A stretch of 64,000 nt of DNA. Source: Alitta virens (lineage: Eukaryota; Annelida; Polychaeta; Phyllodocida; Nereididae). The stretch spans positions 16,372,058 through 16,436,057 of the forward strand of contig OW028575.1 of NCBI GenBank assembly GCA_932294295.1. Direction: 5' to 3'. This document shows, in pieces, positions 54,888 to 64,000 of this stretch. The stretch's first letter is position 1, and each line of letters begins with the position of its first letter. The translations under genes were made by a program, and so were the position numbers. The notes below the pieces were generated by a model, which saw only the letters and a program-made list of their open reading frames with translations, made no database searches and was not told the origin of the DNA.

Positions 54888-54984
54888 TCCCTCCCTGTCT
54901 GTTGATTGCGGTGGTAGCCATCCAACTTAAGCCATCCTTTACCGGACTTAGTGTGAACACGATGCTCTCCTCCATTTCTAGCGT

Positions 54985-55064
54985 GCTGAATATAGCCCAC
55001 TCAGGTGCTGATGAGGCGTTAAACAATAACTCACACACACACACACACACACACACACGCTAGC
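54985..55064 (+). repeat. LINE-type 3' tail with (AC)n
   Basis: AGCCCACTCAGGTGCTGATG then AGGCGTTAAACAATAACTC and an (AC)n run (about 55028-55058). The same tail ends the repeats at 55460 and 55915. Confidence 0.65.
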
Positions 55065-55189
55065 GTGCTGAATAAGTACATTCAAACGGCGAGTCTCGTG
55101 CTCGAGCCAGAGGATGGATGAACGACTAGGAGTGTCCAACCCACCGAATCCGCAAGCGGGCATACGGGCCAAAGGTGTGGAAGCAAAAG

Positions 55190-55462
55190 TCCTACTCTTG
55201 ATTTCAAGCCTTCCAAGGTCCTGGGCCTCCATGCGGCGAGGGTGGAAACACTTGGGCTGAAGTCCTCTATCCCCAGTGGCTAAAATAGGACAGTGTGCAT
55301 TGCACAAGCTGCTCCAGCTATCCAACGAAGACAATTATTGATTTTTTACATGCTTCTGGTTTCTACTACCAACTATAGATAATCAATCTTACCCTAGAGA
55401 GCCTCTACATAGCCCACTCAGGTGCTGATGAGGCGTTAAACAATAACACTAACTAACTAACT
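55190..55462 (+). mobile_element. Non-LTR 3'-end repeat, copy 1
   Basis: From about TTCCAAGGTCCTGGGCCTCC through CAGTGGCTAAAATAGGACAG, to the tail AGGCGTTAAACAATAAC and (ACTA)n. The direction and simple-repeat tail suggest the 3' end of a LINE on the plus strand. It is inserted in the polymerase relic. Confidence 0.6.
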
Positions 55463-55705
55463 CTTGATTTCAACGGAAGTAGGATCAATGGCCCCTCCCT
55501 CTTGGTCTACCAACCTCATGTTTTCATTCTTGAGGTAGCCCGTGACGGTACGACCGTCGGCCAACTTTACATTGTACTTCTCGGTTAGGAAAAGGTACAT
55601 GTAAGTGACCATGCACACGCTTGCCAGGGTGTTATGTTGAAACGGGTCTACCCCTACTCTCTTCGTGATTCTCTCACCTCCCCCACATCAACCACCAGGC
55701 GCTTG

Positions 55706-55918
55706 GGGTGAAGTCCTCTATCCCCAGTGGCTAAAACAGGACAGTGCGCATTGCACAAGCTGCTCCAGCTATCCAACGCAGACAATTATTGATTTTTTAC
55801 ATGCTTCTGGTTTCTACTACCAACTATAGATAATCAATCCTACCCTAGAGAGCCTCTACATAGCCCACTCAGGTGCTGATGAGGCGTTAAACAATAACAC
55901 TAACTAACTAACTAACCA
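55706..55918 (+). mobile_element. Non-LTR 3'-end repeat, copy 2
   Basis: Nearly identical to copy 1 from TGAAGTCCTCTATCCCCAG to the (ACTA)n tail, but shorter at the 5' end. The 5' part also recurs at 57785-57895, where it stops abruptly at the start of the LINE. Confidence 0.65.
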
Positions 55919-55934
55919 CCAGGCGCTGGGCTTC

Positions 55935-56112
55935 CAACCACCAGGCGCTGGGCTTCCAACCACTGGGTCCCGGGTTCAATTCCCAGTCGAGCCTATGTTG
56001 GATGGCTGTTTTATCCTTCGTCTCATTGCCATGGTCCCTACCTGTCCTAATTAGCCCATCAGGTGCAGAAATACAGGACGTAAAGCCCTAATCCACCATC
56101 ACCACCACCCAC
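55935..56112 (+). mobile_element. SINE copy 3, 5'-truncated
   Basis: Starts around GGCGCTGGGCTTCCAACCAC (with a 19-bp duplication of that stretch before it). B box GGTTCAATTCCC, body and a CACCAC tail follow. Confidence 0.75.
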
Positions 56113-56333
56113 ATCAACCACATCTTCCCGTGAGGTTATTGACAGCAACCAATTCCTGAACTCGTTACAACTTTCGTGTAGGATGTGAACGTCATCCTCG
56201 CAATACGCGTGAATTTCCTTACCAAATCAAACTGCCTTCCCCTCTGCTGTTTGTACCAGTGAAGGAACTCTTCATGTACCTTGGGTTTCATGGTGTTAGT
56301 AGCAGCAGTAGGGATGAGGCATATGACCTACAA

Positions 56334-56535
56334 GGGCGGGGGCCTAGCTCAGAGGTAGCACTCTGGGCTTCCAACCGCTGGGTCCTGGGTTCGATTCCCA
56401 GCGAGCCTAAGTTGGATGGCTGTATCATCCTTCGTCTCATTGCCATGGTGTCTGCCTGTCCTAATTAGCCCAACTGGTGCAGAAATACAGGACATAAAGC
56501 CCTAATCACACACACACACAAACACACACACATAG
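56334..56535 (+). mobile_element. SINE copy 4, full length with target duplication
   Basis: Complete head, body and (CA)n tail, flanked by direct repeats GACCTACAA (56325-56333 and 56536-56544). It interrupts coding sequence of the polymerase relic, and so shows where the host sequence was cut. Confidence 0.9.
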
Positions 56536-56620
56536 GACCTACAAAGTTCCACATGTTCTTTTGATTAAAGAAAACTGGGAAATACCCTTTACGGACATCC
56601 TTTAATCCAAAAATACCGGG

Positions 56621-57027
56621 TGTGGGCGGGGGCCTAGCTCAGAGGTAGCGCTCTGGGCTTCCAACCGCTGGGTCCCGGGTTCGATTCCCGGTTGAGCCTA
56701 AGTTGAATGGCTGTTTCATCCTTCATCTCATTGCCATGGAAGGGCGGGGGCCTAGCTCAGAGGTAGCGCTCTGGGCTTCCAACCGCTGGGTCCTGGGTTC
56801 GATTCCCGGTCTAGCCTAAGTTGGATGGCGGTTTCATCCTTCATCTCATTGCCATGGTCTCTGCCTGTCCTAATTAGCCCAACTGGTGCAGAAATACAGG
56901 ACGTAAAGCCCTAATCACACACACACACTCATTGCCATGGATCTGCCTGTCCTAATTAGCCCAACTGGTGCAGAAATACAAGATGTAAAGCCCTAATCAC
57001 CCACCCACCCACTCACCCACCCACCCA
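56621..57027 (+). mobile_element. SINE copy 5, split by a nested SINE
   Basis: The head lies at 56621-56740 and the tail half at 56942-57027. Flanking duplications are CCAAAAATACC(G/A)GG (56607-56620 and 57028-57041). Copy 6 sits in its middle. Confidence 0.88.
56741..56927 (+). mobile_element. SINE copy 6, nested inside copy 5
   Basis: A full-length SINE flanked by a perfect 14-bp duplication CTCATTGCCATGGA (56727-56740 and 56928-56941). The duplicated site is part of the SINE body itself. Confidence 0.9.
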
Positions 57028-57784
57028 CCAAAAATACCAGGCATCTGTGCCAGTGGGAAGGTGAGGAAGTTCAGTGTGTTGATGACCCTAAACTTCCCCG
57101 TGTCAATACTGACAATCTTGCTTCCCCTGTAAATCACCTTGGGCATCTTTGTTACCGTCTCGAAGATGTACTTTACGATGAAGTAACAATCGTATGCCTG
57201 CCCATTGTGAAACAGGAGGGTGTAGCCCTCAAATTCCTTGGAGAAGACGAAGTCGCAGAAGTCTCTGGCAGCTTCATCCCCGAAGAAATCAGCGGCCCTC
57301 CTCCTGCACTCATTACTCGACATACATACCATACGGAGATCATCTCCCCGTTGATGCTTGTCCAGGTGGGAGCGACAGTTGACACAGGCCGTACCGCAGT
57401 GAGCGCAACGAGGATTGTCACGAAAACTCGTACTCTTACAGTGATGACATTGCCAATGCACTACGGCCAAATTAGGCAAGTGCTGAGCCCCTGTAGGATC
57501 TGCCTCAATATCGGCGATCATGTATCTAGAGGATATTGCTTTTGGTTTCTTTTGGCGGATGTAGCAAAAGTGAACACCTATCACTTGTAAATTACACACA
57601 TCGCAAACCCTATGACCACAGCGGTGTTCTAAACTAGGACGATAAAAACTTTACAGTGAGGGCAACGATGAGAACCAGAACACACTATTCTGTACATGAC
57701 GATCATAACATGCTTGAGATTTTAAATCCCTTTTACACTTTAGACAGCTCCTTTCTTTCCCCTCTACGATTACACAATCACTGC

Positions 57785-57895
57785 CCTCGAAGGTCCTGGG
57801 CCTCCACGCGGCGAGGGTGGAAACACTTGGGGTGAAGTCCTCTATCCCCAGTGGCTAAAACAGGACAGTGCGCATTGCACAAGCTGCTCCAGCTT
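57785..57895 (+). mobile_element. Non-LTR repeat fragment at the LINE 5' border
   Basis: GAAGGTCCTGGGCCTCCACG to GCTGCTCCAGCT is the same sequence as at 55210-55320 and 55706-55770. There it continues into ATCCAACG; here it passes into the LINE leader instead. Confidence 0.65.
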
Positions 57896-57935
57896 TACAG
57901 GAGGGTGTGTCCCCTACCATACAGGGGAAACAAAA

Positions 57936-59358
57936 ATGAATATGTCCGAATCGACAATTTCAGACCGGCTCGCACGTCCCCCGGGTGAACAAGGTGCGCG
58001 TCCCTCAGCGGTAAACCAGGCTGAGGTCGAAAAATTGGCTACTGGTTCCAGACTTGGTAAACGTTTGCGTCCATCATTAGATGACGCAAATCAAAGTTCA
58101 AATAATGAAGATATATCTAAGCCTAGGCCCAAGTTTCTTGTTGTTACTGGCAGTGATGCTGGGTTTTCCCGACTTTCAGCCATAACAATATGCAGAACAA
58201 TTAAGGAAAAGCATTGGTTTTGTTGAAAATACAAGACGTTTAAGCAATTCGTCCTTGCTGGTGCAGGTTGCCCACAGGGACCAGTCGCTGAAATTGCTGG
58301 GGTTGGAGGCCTTTGCGGGTGCCCCTGTTAAGGTGGAGCCCCATCGGTTTTTCAACTCCTGCAAGGGAGTTGTAACATCGCATGAGAGCAGTCTCTGCTC
58401 CGATGACGAACTGAGGGACTGGCTGGATGACTACAATGTCATCCACATTCATCGCCAGCCCCCAAGATATTCACGACAGCTACTCACTCTGACCTTTGAT
58501 GGCACAGTGTTGCCTGACAAGGTCAGCATTGGGTTCGAGTGGTGTAGGGTACGTCCCTACATCCCGAACCCAAAACAATGTTACAACTGCCAAAGATTTG
58601 GCCATTTCAGCGGCTCCTGCCGTGCCAAACCAACCTGTGCCAATTGTGGATCACGGGAACACACCCATTCCCGTGACTCACCATGTACGAATACATCGTA
58701 TTGTGTTAATTGTGGAGTTGATGGGCCAGCCTATCACCGTGGCTGTCCCAAATGGCAGCTAGAGAAAGAGATCCTGAAGTTAAAGACCACCAAGGATATC
58801 TCCTTTCCCCAAGCGCGCCGTATAGCTGAACAGGCTGCTGGGGCAAGCTTTGCCTCAGTCCTGTCTCAGATGGCTGGACCTAGATCTCCTTCACCCAGAT
58901 CATCGCCCAGGCGAAGGATTGACCTAGATCCTAATTATAATTATTCCAAGGCAGGGCAAAGCTTGCAGAAAGATAAACCAGAATCGAAGACTTCACAGTC
59001 AGACGATCACCTGGCAAGAATGAAGCAGCATGCTACAAATGTCGGTAAAGGACATCTCGTAGCTCCATTAGTTGCTGCTTCACAGCTTAGTGTACCCTCA
59101 CAGGGTGCACCTTCCGGCGATGAGTCGGAAGAGATACACCATCCGATGGAAGAGGAGGCAGGGACTACCACCATCCCTAGGCCTCAACGGGAGGGGGCAA
59201 TTGATAAAAGATCAATTGTTCCCAAAAGACCCCCCCTCATCAGAAAAACCCTAGAAAAATCTAGTGCAATGGGCACCATAAGACCACCATCTAAGCATGG
59301 TGGGGCCCCCAAAAAGATCTTAACACCAAAAGAGGCAGCGACTTTGAAGAAAAAGTGA
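57936..59358 (+). pseudogene. LINE ORF1 (Gag-like, zinc knuckles), frameshifted
   Basis: The first frame (57936-58226) and the main frame (58255-59358) overlap in content but differ in phase, so a frameshift lies near 58220-58250. The main frame has CYNCQRFGHFSGSC (CX2CX4HX4C) and then two more Cys/His clusters (CANCGSREH..., CVNCGVDG...H..C). A Ser/Pro-rich and basic tail follows. This is the ORF1 layout of Jockey/I-type LINEs, an RNA-binding protein of the RNP. Confidence 0.85.
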
Positions 59359-59428
59359 ATATTCATACAAATTCATACCATGCACTATAGATTTTACTAT
59401 GATAATATTAAACTCTTTTAACTAATTC

Positions 59429-61842
59429 ATGGACAGTATCATTCAGTGGAACTGTCGAGGTTTCAGAGCCAACTTCGATGAAATAGGTTGCATGGTCCAA
59501 GACTTAAACCCTAGTGTTTTCTGCCTGCAGGAAACATTTCTGAAACCTCCAAATAGTTTTAAACTGAGAAACTATCATATGTATAATACATATGGCAATA
59601 TTGCCCACAATAGAGCCACTGGTGGCTCATCAATTTTAGTTAAAAATGGAATCATTCATTCTCATATTCCACTTAACACAAACCTTCAGGCTGCAGCAGT
59701 TCGTCTGAACCTGAATAAAACATTCACTATATGTTCCTTATATAACCCTCCACCCTTTCACCTTACAGCCAGTGATTTGCATAACCTTTACAATCAACTT
59801 CCTGAACCGCGTCTTATCCTAGGAGATTTTAACAGCCATAACCAATTATGGGGAAGCACTTCCCACAACAACAAAGGAAAAACCATTGAAGACTTTCTCA
59901 ATGACCACACCCTTTGTTTGTTCAATGATGGTTCATCCACATATCTTCACCCAGGTCATGGAACATTTTCATCAATTGACCTTAGTATATGTGATCCAGC
60001 GTTATTTCTGGAATTTGAATGGAGAGTATTAGAGGACACTCACGGCAGTGATCACTTTCCCATTGTCCTACAAAAAGTAGAAGGTACGATAGAAATGGGT
60101 CAACTCCGATGGAAGTTGCATAAAGCGGATTGGACCTCCTTCGAAAAGCACTGCTTAGAAACAATTACTATGTCTCATTATAGGAATTGTAATAGTCTCG
60201 TTAAAGATTTTACTGATGATATTACTGATATAGCCAATAAAACAATACCGATGACAAAAAATAATTCTAAACGAAGTGCAAGACCCTGGTTTGACGACAA
60301 AGTAAGAGAAGCTATTAAAAACCGTAAGAGAGCCCTCAGAATCTTTAAATCACAGCCGACCATCAACAATCTGAATAATTTTAAGTGCCTGAAAGCCAAA
60401 GCGCGTAGAATTGTCAGGCAAAAAAAAACGTTGTTGCTGGAGAGACTATGTCTCCAGACTCACTGAAAGAACTCCTAGCAATAAAGTCTGGAAAATGATT
60501 AAGAAGATTGAAGGAAAGAACCTAGCTTCACATGTAAGCATTCTAGAAGTGAATGGAGAACATCTCTCCTCACCAACAAATATCCAACGGGTTAGGAGAA
60601 CAGTTTGCGTACAACTCCTCGTTAGAGAACTATACGAGAGAATTCCAATGTTATAAGGCTCAAGCTGAGAGATTAACCCTAAATATACAGTCTGATAACA
60701 GCGAAGATTATAACTCCTACATCACCTTAGAAGAACTTCAGAAGGCCATCTTAAAAGCGACTGACTCTGCAACAGGTCCTGATAATATACATTATCAAAT
60801 CTTAAAACACCTACCTCAATCCTCTTTAAAAACATTACTGTATATCTTTAATCAAATTTGGGAGAAGGGATGTCTTCCAGCCCTCTGGAAACAAGCCACG
60901 GTCATCCCAATTCCCAAGCCGGGGAAGGATCATAGTGATCCTCTGAATTATCGACCAATAGCCTTAACCAGTTGTCTATGTAAGACAATGGAACGAATTG
61001 TTACTGATAGACTGGTTTGGTTCCTGGAGTCGAACCAGCTTATTACAGAGTTCCAATCTGGATTTCGCCGTCACAGGAGCACATTAGATCATTTAGTCAG
61101 ACTGGAAACTTATGTTAGAGATGCTTTCATTAACAGAGAACACGTAGTAGCCATATTCTTTGACCTAGAAAAAGCTTATGACACTACATGGAAATATGGA
61201 ATAATGAAAGATCTCCACGACTTAGGGCTTCGAGGTCGCCTTCCAGTTTTCATCGGATCCTTCCTACAGGATCGCTTCTTTAAGGTCCGATTGGGATCAA
61301 CGATGTCAAGCCCTTACTCTCAGGAGAATGGAGTCCCTCAGGGTAGTATTCTCTCGCCCACACTCTTTAACATCAAAATCAACAGTATAGTAAATTCCAT
61401 CTCAGAAAATCTTATGTCGTCCCTATATGTTGACGATTTCCTCATTGCATACCGTTCCAGATATATGCCAACCATAGAATGACAACTGCCATTAAATTTG
61501 AATAGGATTCACAAATGGTCACTTAAAAATGGCTTCAAGTTCTCTAAACAGAAGACAGTTTGTATGCCTTTCTATTATTTACGATCAAACCATCCAGATC
61601 CATCACTAATAATTGACAACTGTCAAATAAAAGTGGTGAATGAAACAAAATTTTTGGGTGTACTCCTTGACTCCAAATTGTCTTTCATTCCGCATATCAA
61701 AGCACTGAAAGCAAAGTGCCTGAAATCAATGAACCTCCTTAAAGTAGTGAGCAAATATAATTGGGGTGGGGACACAACGGTCCTCCTTCGTCTCTATCGA
61801 GCAATTACTCGTTCTCGACTTGATTATAGGGCGGAGGCCTAG
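59429..61842 (+). pseudogene. LINE ORF2: endonuclease and reverse transcriptase, 3'-truncated
   Basis: The frame from 59429 holds an APE-type endonuclease: IIQWNCRGFRANFDEI, LGDFNSHNQLWGS and GSDHFPIV. It breaks at an A run near 60421, shifts again near 60590, and continues as reverse transcriptase from about 60553 to 61482: YRPIALTSCLCKTMERIV, FQSGFRRHRSTLDHL, FFDLEKAYDTTW, ENGVPQGSILSPTLFNI and SSLYVDDF. A TGA at 61480-61482 stops it, after which the frame reopens to 61829. There a SINE cuts it off, and no RNase H or 3' UTR remains. Jockey superfamily; inactive. Confidence 0.9.
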
Positions 61843-62012
61843 CTCAGAGGTAGCGCTCTGGGCTTCCAACCGCTGGGTCTCGGGTTCGATTCCCGGTCGA
61901 GCCTAAGTTGGATGGCTGTTTCATCCTTCGTCTCATTGCCATGGTCTCTGCCTGTCCTAATTAGCCCAATTGGTGCAGAAATACAGGACGTAAAGCCCGA
62001 ATCACCCACCCA
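61828..62012 (+). mobile_element. SINE copy 7 at the LINE/Polinton junction
   Basis: Full-length head (GGGCGGAGGCCTAGCTCAG), B box, body and CACCC tail. Left flank is LINE ORF2 and right flank is Polinton-type coding sequence. The flanks share no target duplication. Confidence 0.85.
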
Positions 62013-62306
62013 AGGGGACCACTTACTTTTGGCTTTAACTCTGACAACTATCAACAGTGCTACGGAGACCTTTACAGAGGAAAGACGGGTACATCGGACA
62101 AGAGGAGGATTACGCTCTCTGAATACCCTGAAGGCTACAGTCTCTTCGTGGTGGACCTTGCGCCTCAAAATTATGACAAATACTACCCGGCCAACAGGGA
62201 TGGAAATACGAGAATAGAGCTGAGATTTGCCAAACATCTACCCGAATCAGTGGTGATGCTAGCTAGAGTCAGTTACCCTTCCTTATACGAGGTGGATTAT
62301 GCGTGA
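62013..62306 (+). pseudogene. C-terminal fragment of a Polinton-type structural protein
   Basis: One frame runs from the SINE border to TGA at 62304. It includes RITLSEYPEGYSLFVVDLAP and ESVVMLARVSYPSLYEVDYA. The pattern (acidic GYSLFVVDL, then a run such as NTRIELRFAK and a beta-rich end) resembles the C-terminus of Polinton capsid-like proteins labelled F54H12.2-like. That match is from memory and only moderate. The N-terminal part is absent. Overlap with the next reading frame supports one former operon-like cluster. Confidence 0.55.
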
Positions 62307-62320
62307 AATATTTACTTATC

Positions 62321-62785
62321 ATGAACACATCGGAGATCTACGAATTGCTGTGGAATGACCAGAAGACGAGTTCGTACGTCATGGCTGTGATACCATCAGA
62401 GGCGTTTCCTTATGTTCAACCGGACTACAGGAAGAGATGTTACATTTTCAACACTATGGCAAGAAAGAAATGTGACTCACCTCTCGGGGCTCTCGGGATC
62501 CTGAGAAAGGGGCATTGGCTGCTCATTGTTGTTATTCATGGTGAAGCGGTTGAGTTGTTCAACTCTTTGGGACAAGACAGGACCTGTAACGGAGACATAA
62601 TGACATTTATTAACCATCATTGATACATTAATGTTAACAGTCATATTCTGGCATCATCCCTCTGTGGTTACTACTGTTTAGTTTATGCATACTACAGAGC
62701 CAGAGAACTTGAAACGGCTGAAGAACTTGACATTTTGAAGAACACGCACGATATAGAAAGCCACTGCTTGACACTATTCAACTGA
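62321..62785 (+). pseudogene. Adenain-like cysteine protease of a Polinton, one nonsense codon
   Basis: The frame from 62321 (an in-frame GTG lies at 62303) has GHWLLIVVIHGEAVELFNSL, the His region of adenovirus-type (C5-like) proteases. It ends at TGA 62621. The same frame continues to TGA 62783 with SSLCGYYCLVYAYYRARE, the catalytic Cys region. So a single stop codon separates His and Cys. In Polintons this protease matures capsid proteins. It is a relic, or a copy that lost function recently. Confidence 0.78.
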
Positions 62786-63303
62786 CTTTACAGTACTAGT
62801 TCTGAATGTTAAAAATTTAGTTAGCAGTAGCATTACAGCGGATGTTATTTTTTGACAATTAAGATATTTCTGAATATCATGTATTTTATCATTATTTTTT
62901 TCTTTGGAAAAGCTAAAAAAGCTATTGTTTAATGATTATATTTCTGAATATCATGTATTTTATCTATTCAGAACAATGTTACAATGCTTCCGCTGACAAT
63001 AACATCCATAAAATTGACTTGAAACAACTTTGTGTATAACGCAACTATTACTACTGTTATTGTAAAAATTTCTGGTTTTTCATTATTTCTTTCTTTTGAA
63101 AATAGACCTGGGTTTCAGTGTATATACTTGGTCACCGAGTGGTATAGACACAGTAATTTATCAACATAAGTAAGCATATCTATATGATATATTGAATATA
63201 TGTTGTTGTTTTTTTCAAATTTCTTTTTATGGACCATAGAGAGCCGTGTAAAATTTTCTCTATCTGATTTATTTGAAAATAACATAGTATGTGTAATCGA
63301 TTA

Positions 63304-63347
<44 letters not shown>

Positions 63348-64000
63348 TACCTTTATAGTATAGCAAGAATAAAACTTATGATATAAATGAAAGGTTTTGA
63401 CTTATTTATTTATTTACTTTTTATAATAATGAATACTTATAATAAATAAAATAAAATAAAATGCACAATACCCGTACTCAAATACATTTTTACCTCTCTA
63501 TGTTATTATAATACATTAAAGAATACTTCATATATTTCATTGATATCAGTATATCAAACTATATTTGCAGACCAAGATCCCTTCATATCCGGGAGATATA
63601 CAAAAATTCATAGAGATAGATATAACTTTACCATTGATCTCTAGAGATCTATCACACCACACTGACACCACCTGGTGTAAATGTAAATTCGGTCTCATGT
63701 GTGCTGATATCTCACTAATTTGTTGGGAATTTCATTAAAGGTACTAAATATTTTGAAGATACTAGGTAAGGGTGCCAATTTATTATTACTCTAAATGTAG
63801 CTGTCATATTTCAATGTCACGTATAGGGACATAGAAAAAGACTGGAACAATAAGCTAGTTAGAATAGCTAAGTTCACTGGGATCCTTTTGGTATTTAAAA
63901 CCATTAGGGTTTTTAACGAATTTTCTCTATTATACGTACTGATGTAAATTAAATTGTATAGAAAGAACATTAACATGCCTTACTAAACGATATGATAATA
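62786..64000. other. AT-rich flank with (TA)n microsatellite
   Basis: A (TA)n run at about 63305-63343, several AATAAA-like stretches and no open frame above chance. The end of the Polinton (terminal inverted repeat) was not found. Confidence 0.6.

Larger units (their letters stand above)
54540..57770 (-). pseudogene. Maverick/Polinton protein-primed DNA polymerase B relic
   Basis: Minus-strand coding pieces appear in the order of a Polinton pPolB. Cysteine/histidine zinc-binding sequence (57780-57600, frameshifted) comes first. An exonuclease domain in an open frame (57599-57041) carries IADIEAD and HNGQAYDCYF-type motifs. YCEDDVHIL, the Exo III motif, lies near 56190. GVDPFQHNTLASVCM lies near 55640-55590, and NGGEHRVHTKSG near 54960. 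The catalytic palm motifs were not found. The relic is broken by frameshifts, SINEs and LINE-tail repeats, so no active product is possible. Polintons are large DNA transposons related to adintovirus-type elements of animals. Confidence 0.8.

Noticed and set aside
57194..57590. Plus-strand open frames over the polymerase relic
   Set aside because: They are shadows of the minus-strand exonuclease frame, which carries the conserved motifs.
54369..62012. tRNA genes predicted from the A and B boxes
   Set aside because: The heads belong to a repeated element with a shared body and tail, so these are SINEs.

Overview
The window is nuclear DNA of an animal: long introns with GT-AG borders, AT-rich intergenic DNA, microsatellites, tRNA-derived SINEs, non-LTR retrotransposons, hAT-type MITEs and a decayed Maverick/Polinton. 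Four multi-exon genes can be read exon by exon with matching phases. The gene content and the frequent TAGGCCTA-type palindromes suggest a marine invertebrate, possibly an echinoderm or another deuterostome. The species cannot be fixed from the sequence.

1-37.3 kb: one large minus-strand gene of the Zasp/ALP/Enigma (PDLIM-like) family. It has PDZ domains, proline-rich linkers and two ZM motifs, and no LIM domain was found. The long form (start 37251, stop 2764, 14 exons) sums to 4383 nt, or 1460 aa. Two internal first exons (21.2 kb and 18.1 kb) use a second copy of the PDZ second-half exon (14.3 kb) and give short forms of 427 or 419 aa. Exon phases prevent the long form from including the second PDZ exon in frame. 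The introns hold a 30-bp minisatellite, four palindromic MITEs, a 0.6-kb fold-back, two hAT-like MITEs with 8-bp target duplications and a nested MITE.

37.3-42.2 kb: mostly decayed LINE pieces on the minus strand and a tRNA-derived SINE.

42.2-52.6 kb: three compact genes. An MZB1-like ER-retained protein (+, 199 aa, ends KDEL) converges on renalase (-, 344 aa). Renalase shares a short divergent promoter with SETD6 (+, 458 aa). The spacing is tight: the MZB1 and RNLS 3' ends nearly meet, and RNLS and SETD6 start codons lie about 220 bp apart.

52.6-64 kb: a repeat cluster. It holds a degenerate tandem repeat behind SETD6, a LINE tail, and a Maverick/Polinton DNA polymerase B relic (-) shot through with SINEs, one nested in another. 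A Jockey/I-like LINE follows with a frameshifted ORF1 and ORF2, cut at its 3' end by a SINE. Behind that SINE lie two more Polinton-type fragments (+): a possible structural-protein C-terminus and an adenain-like cysteine protease broken by one stop codon.
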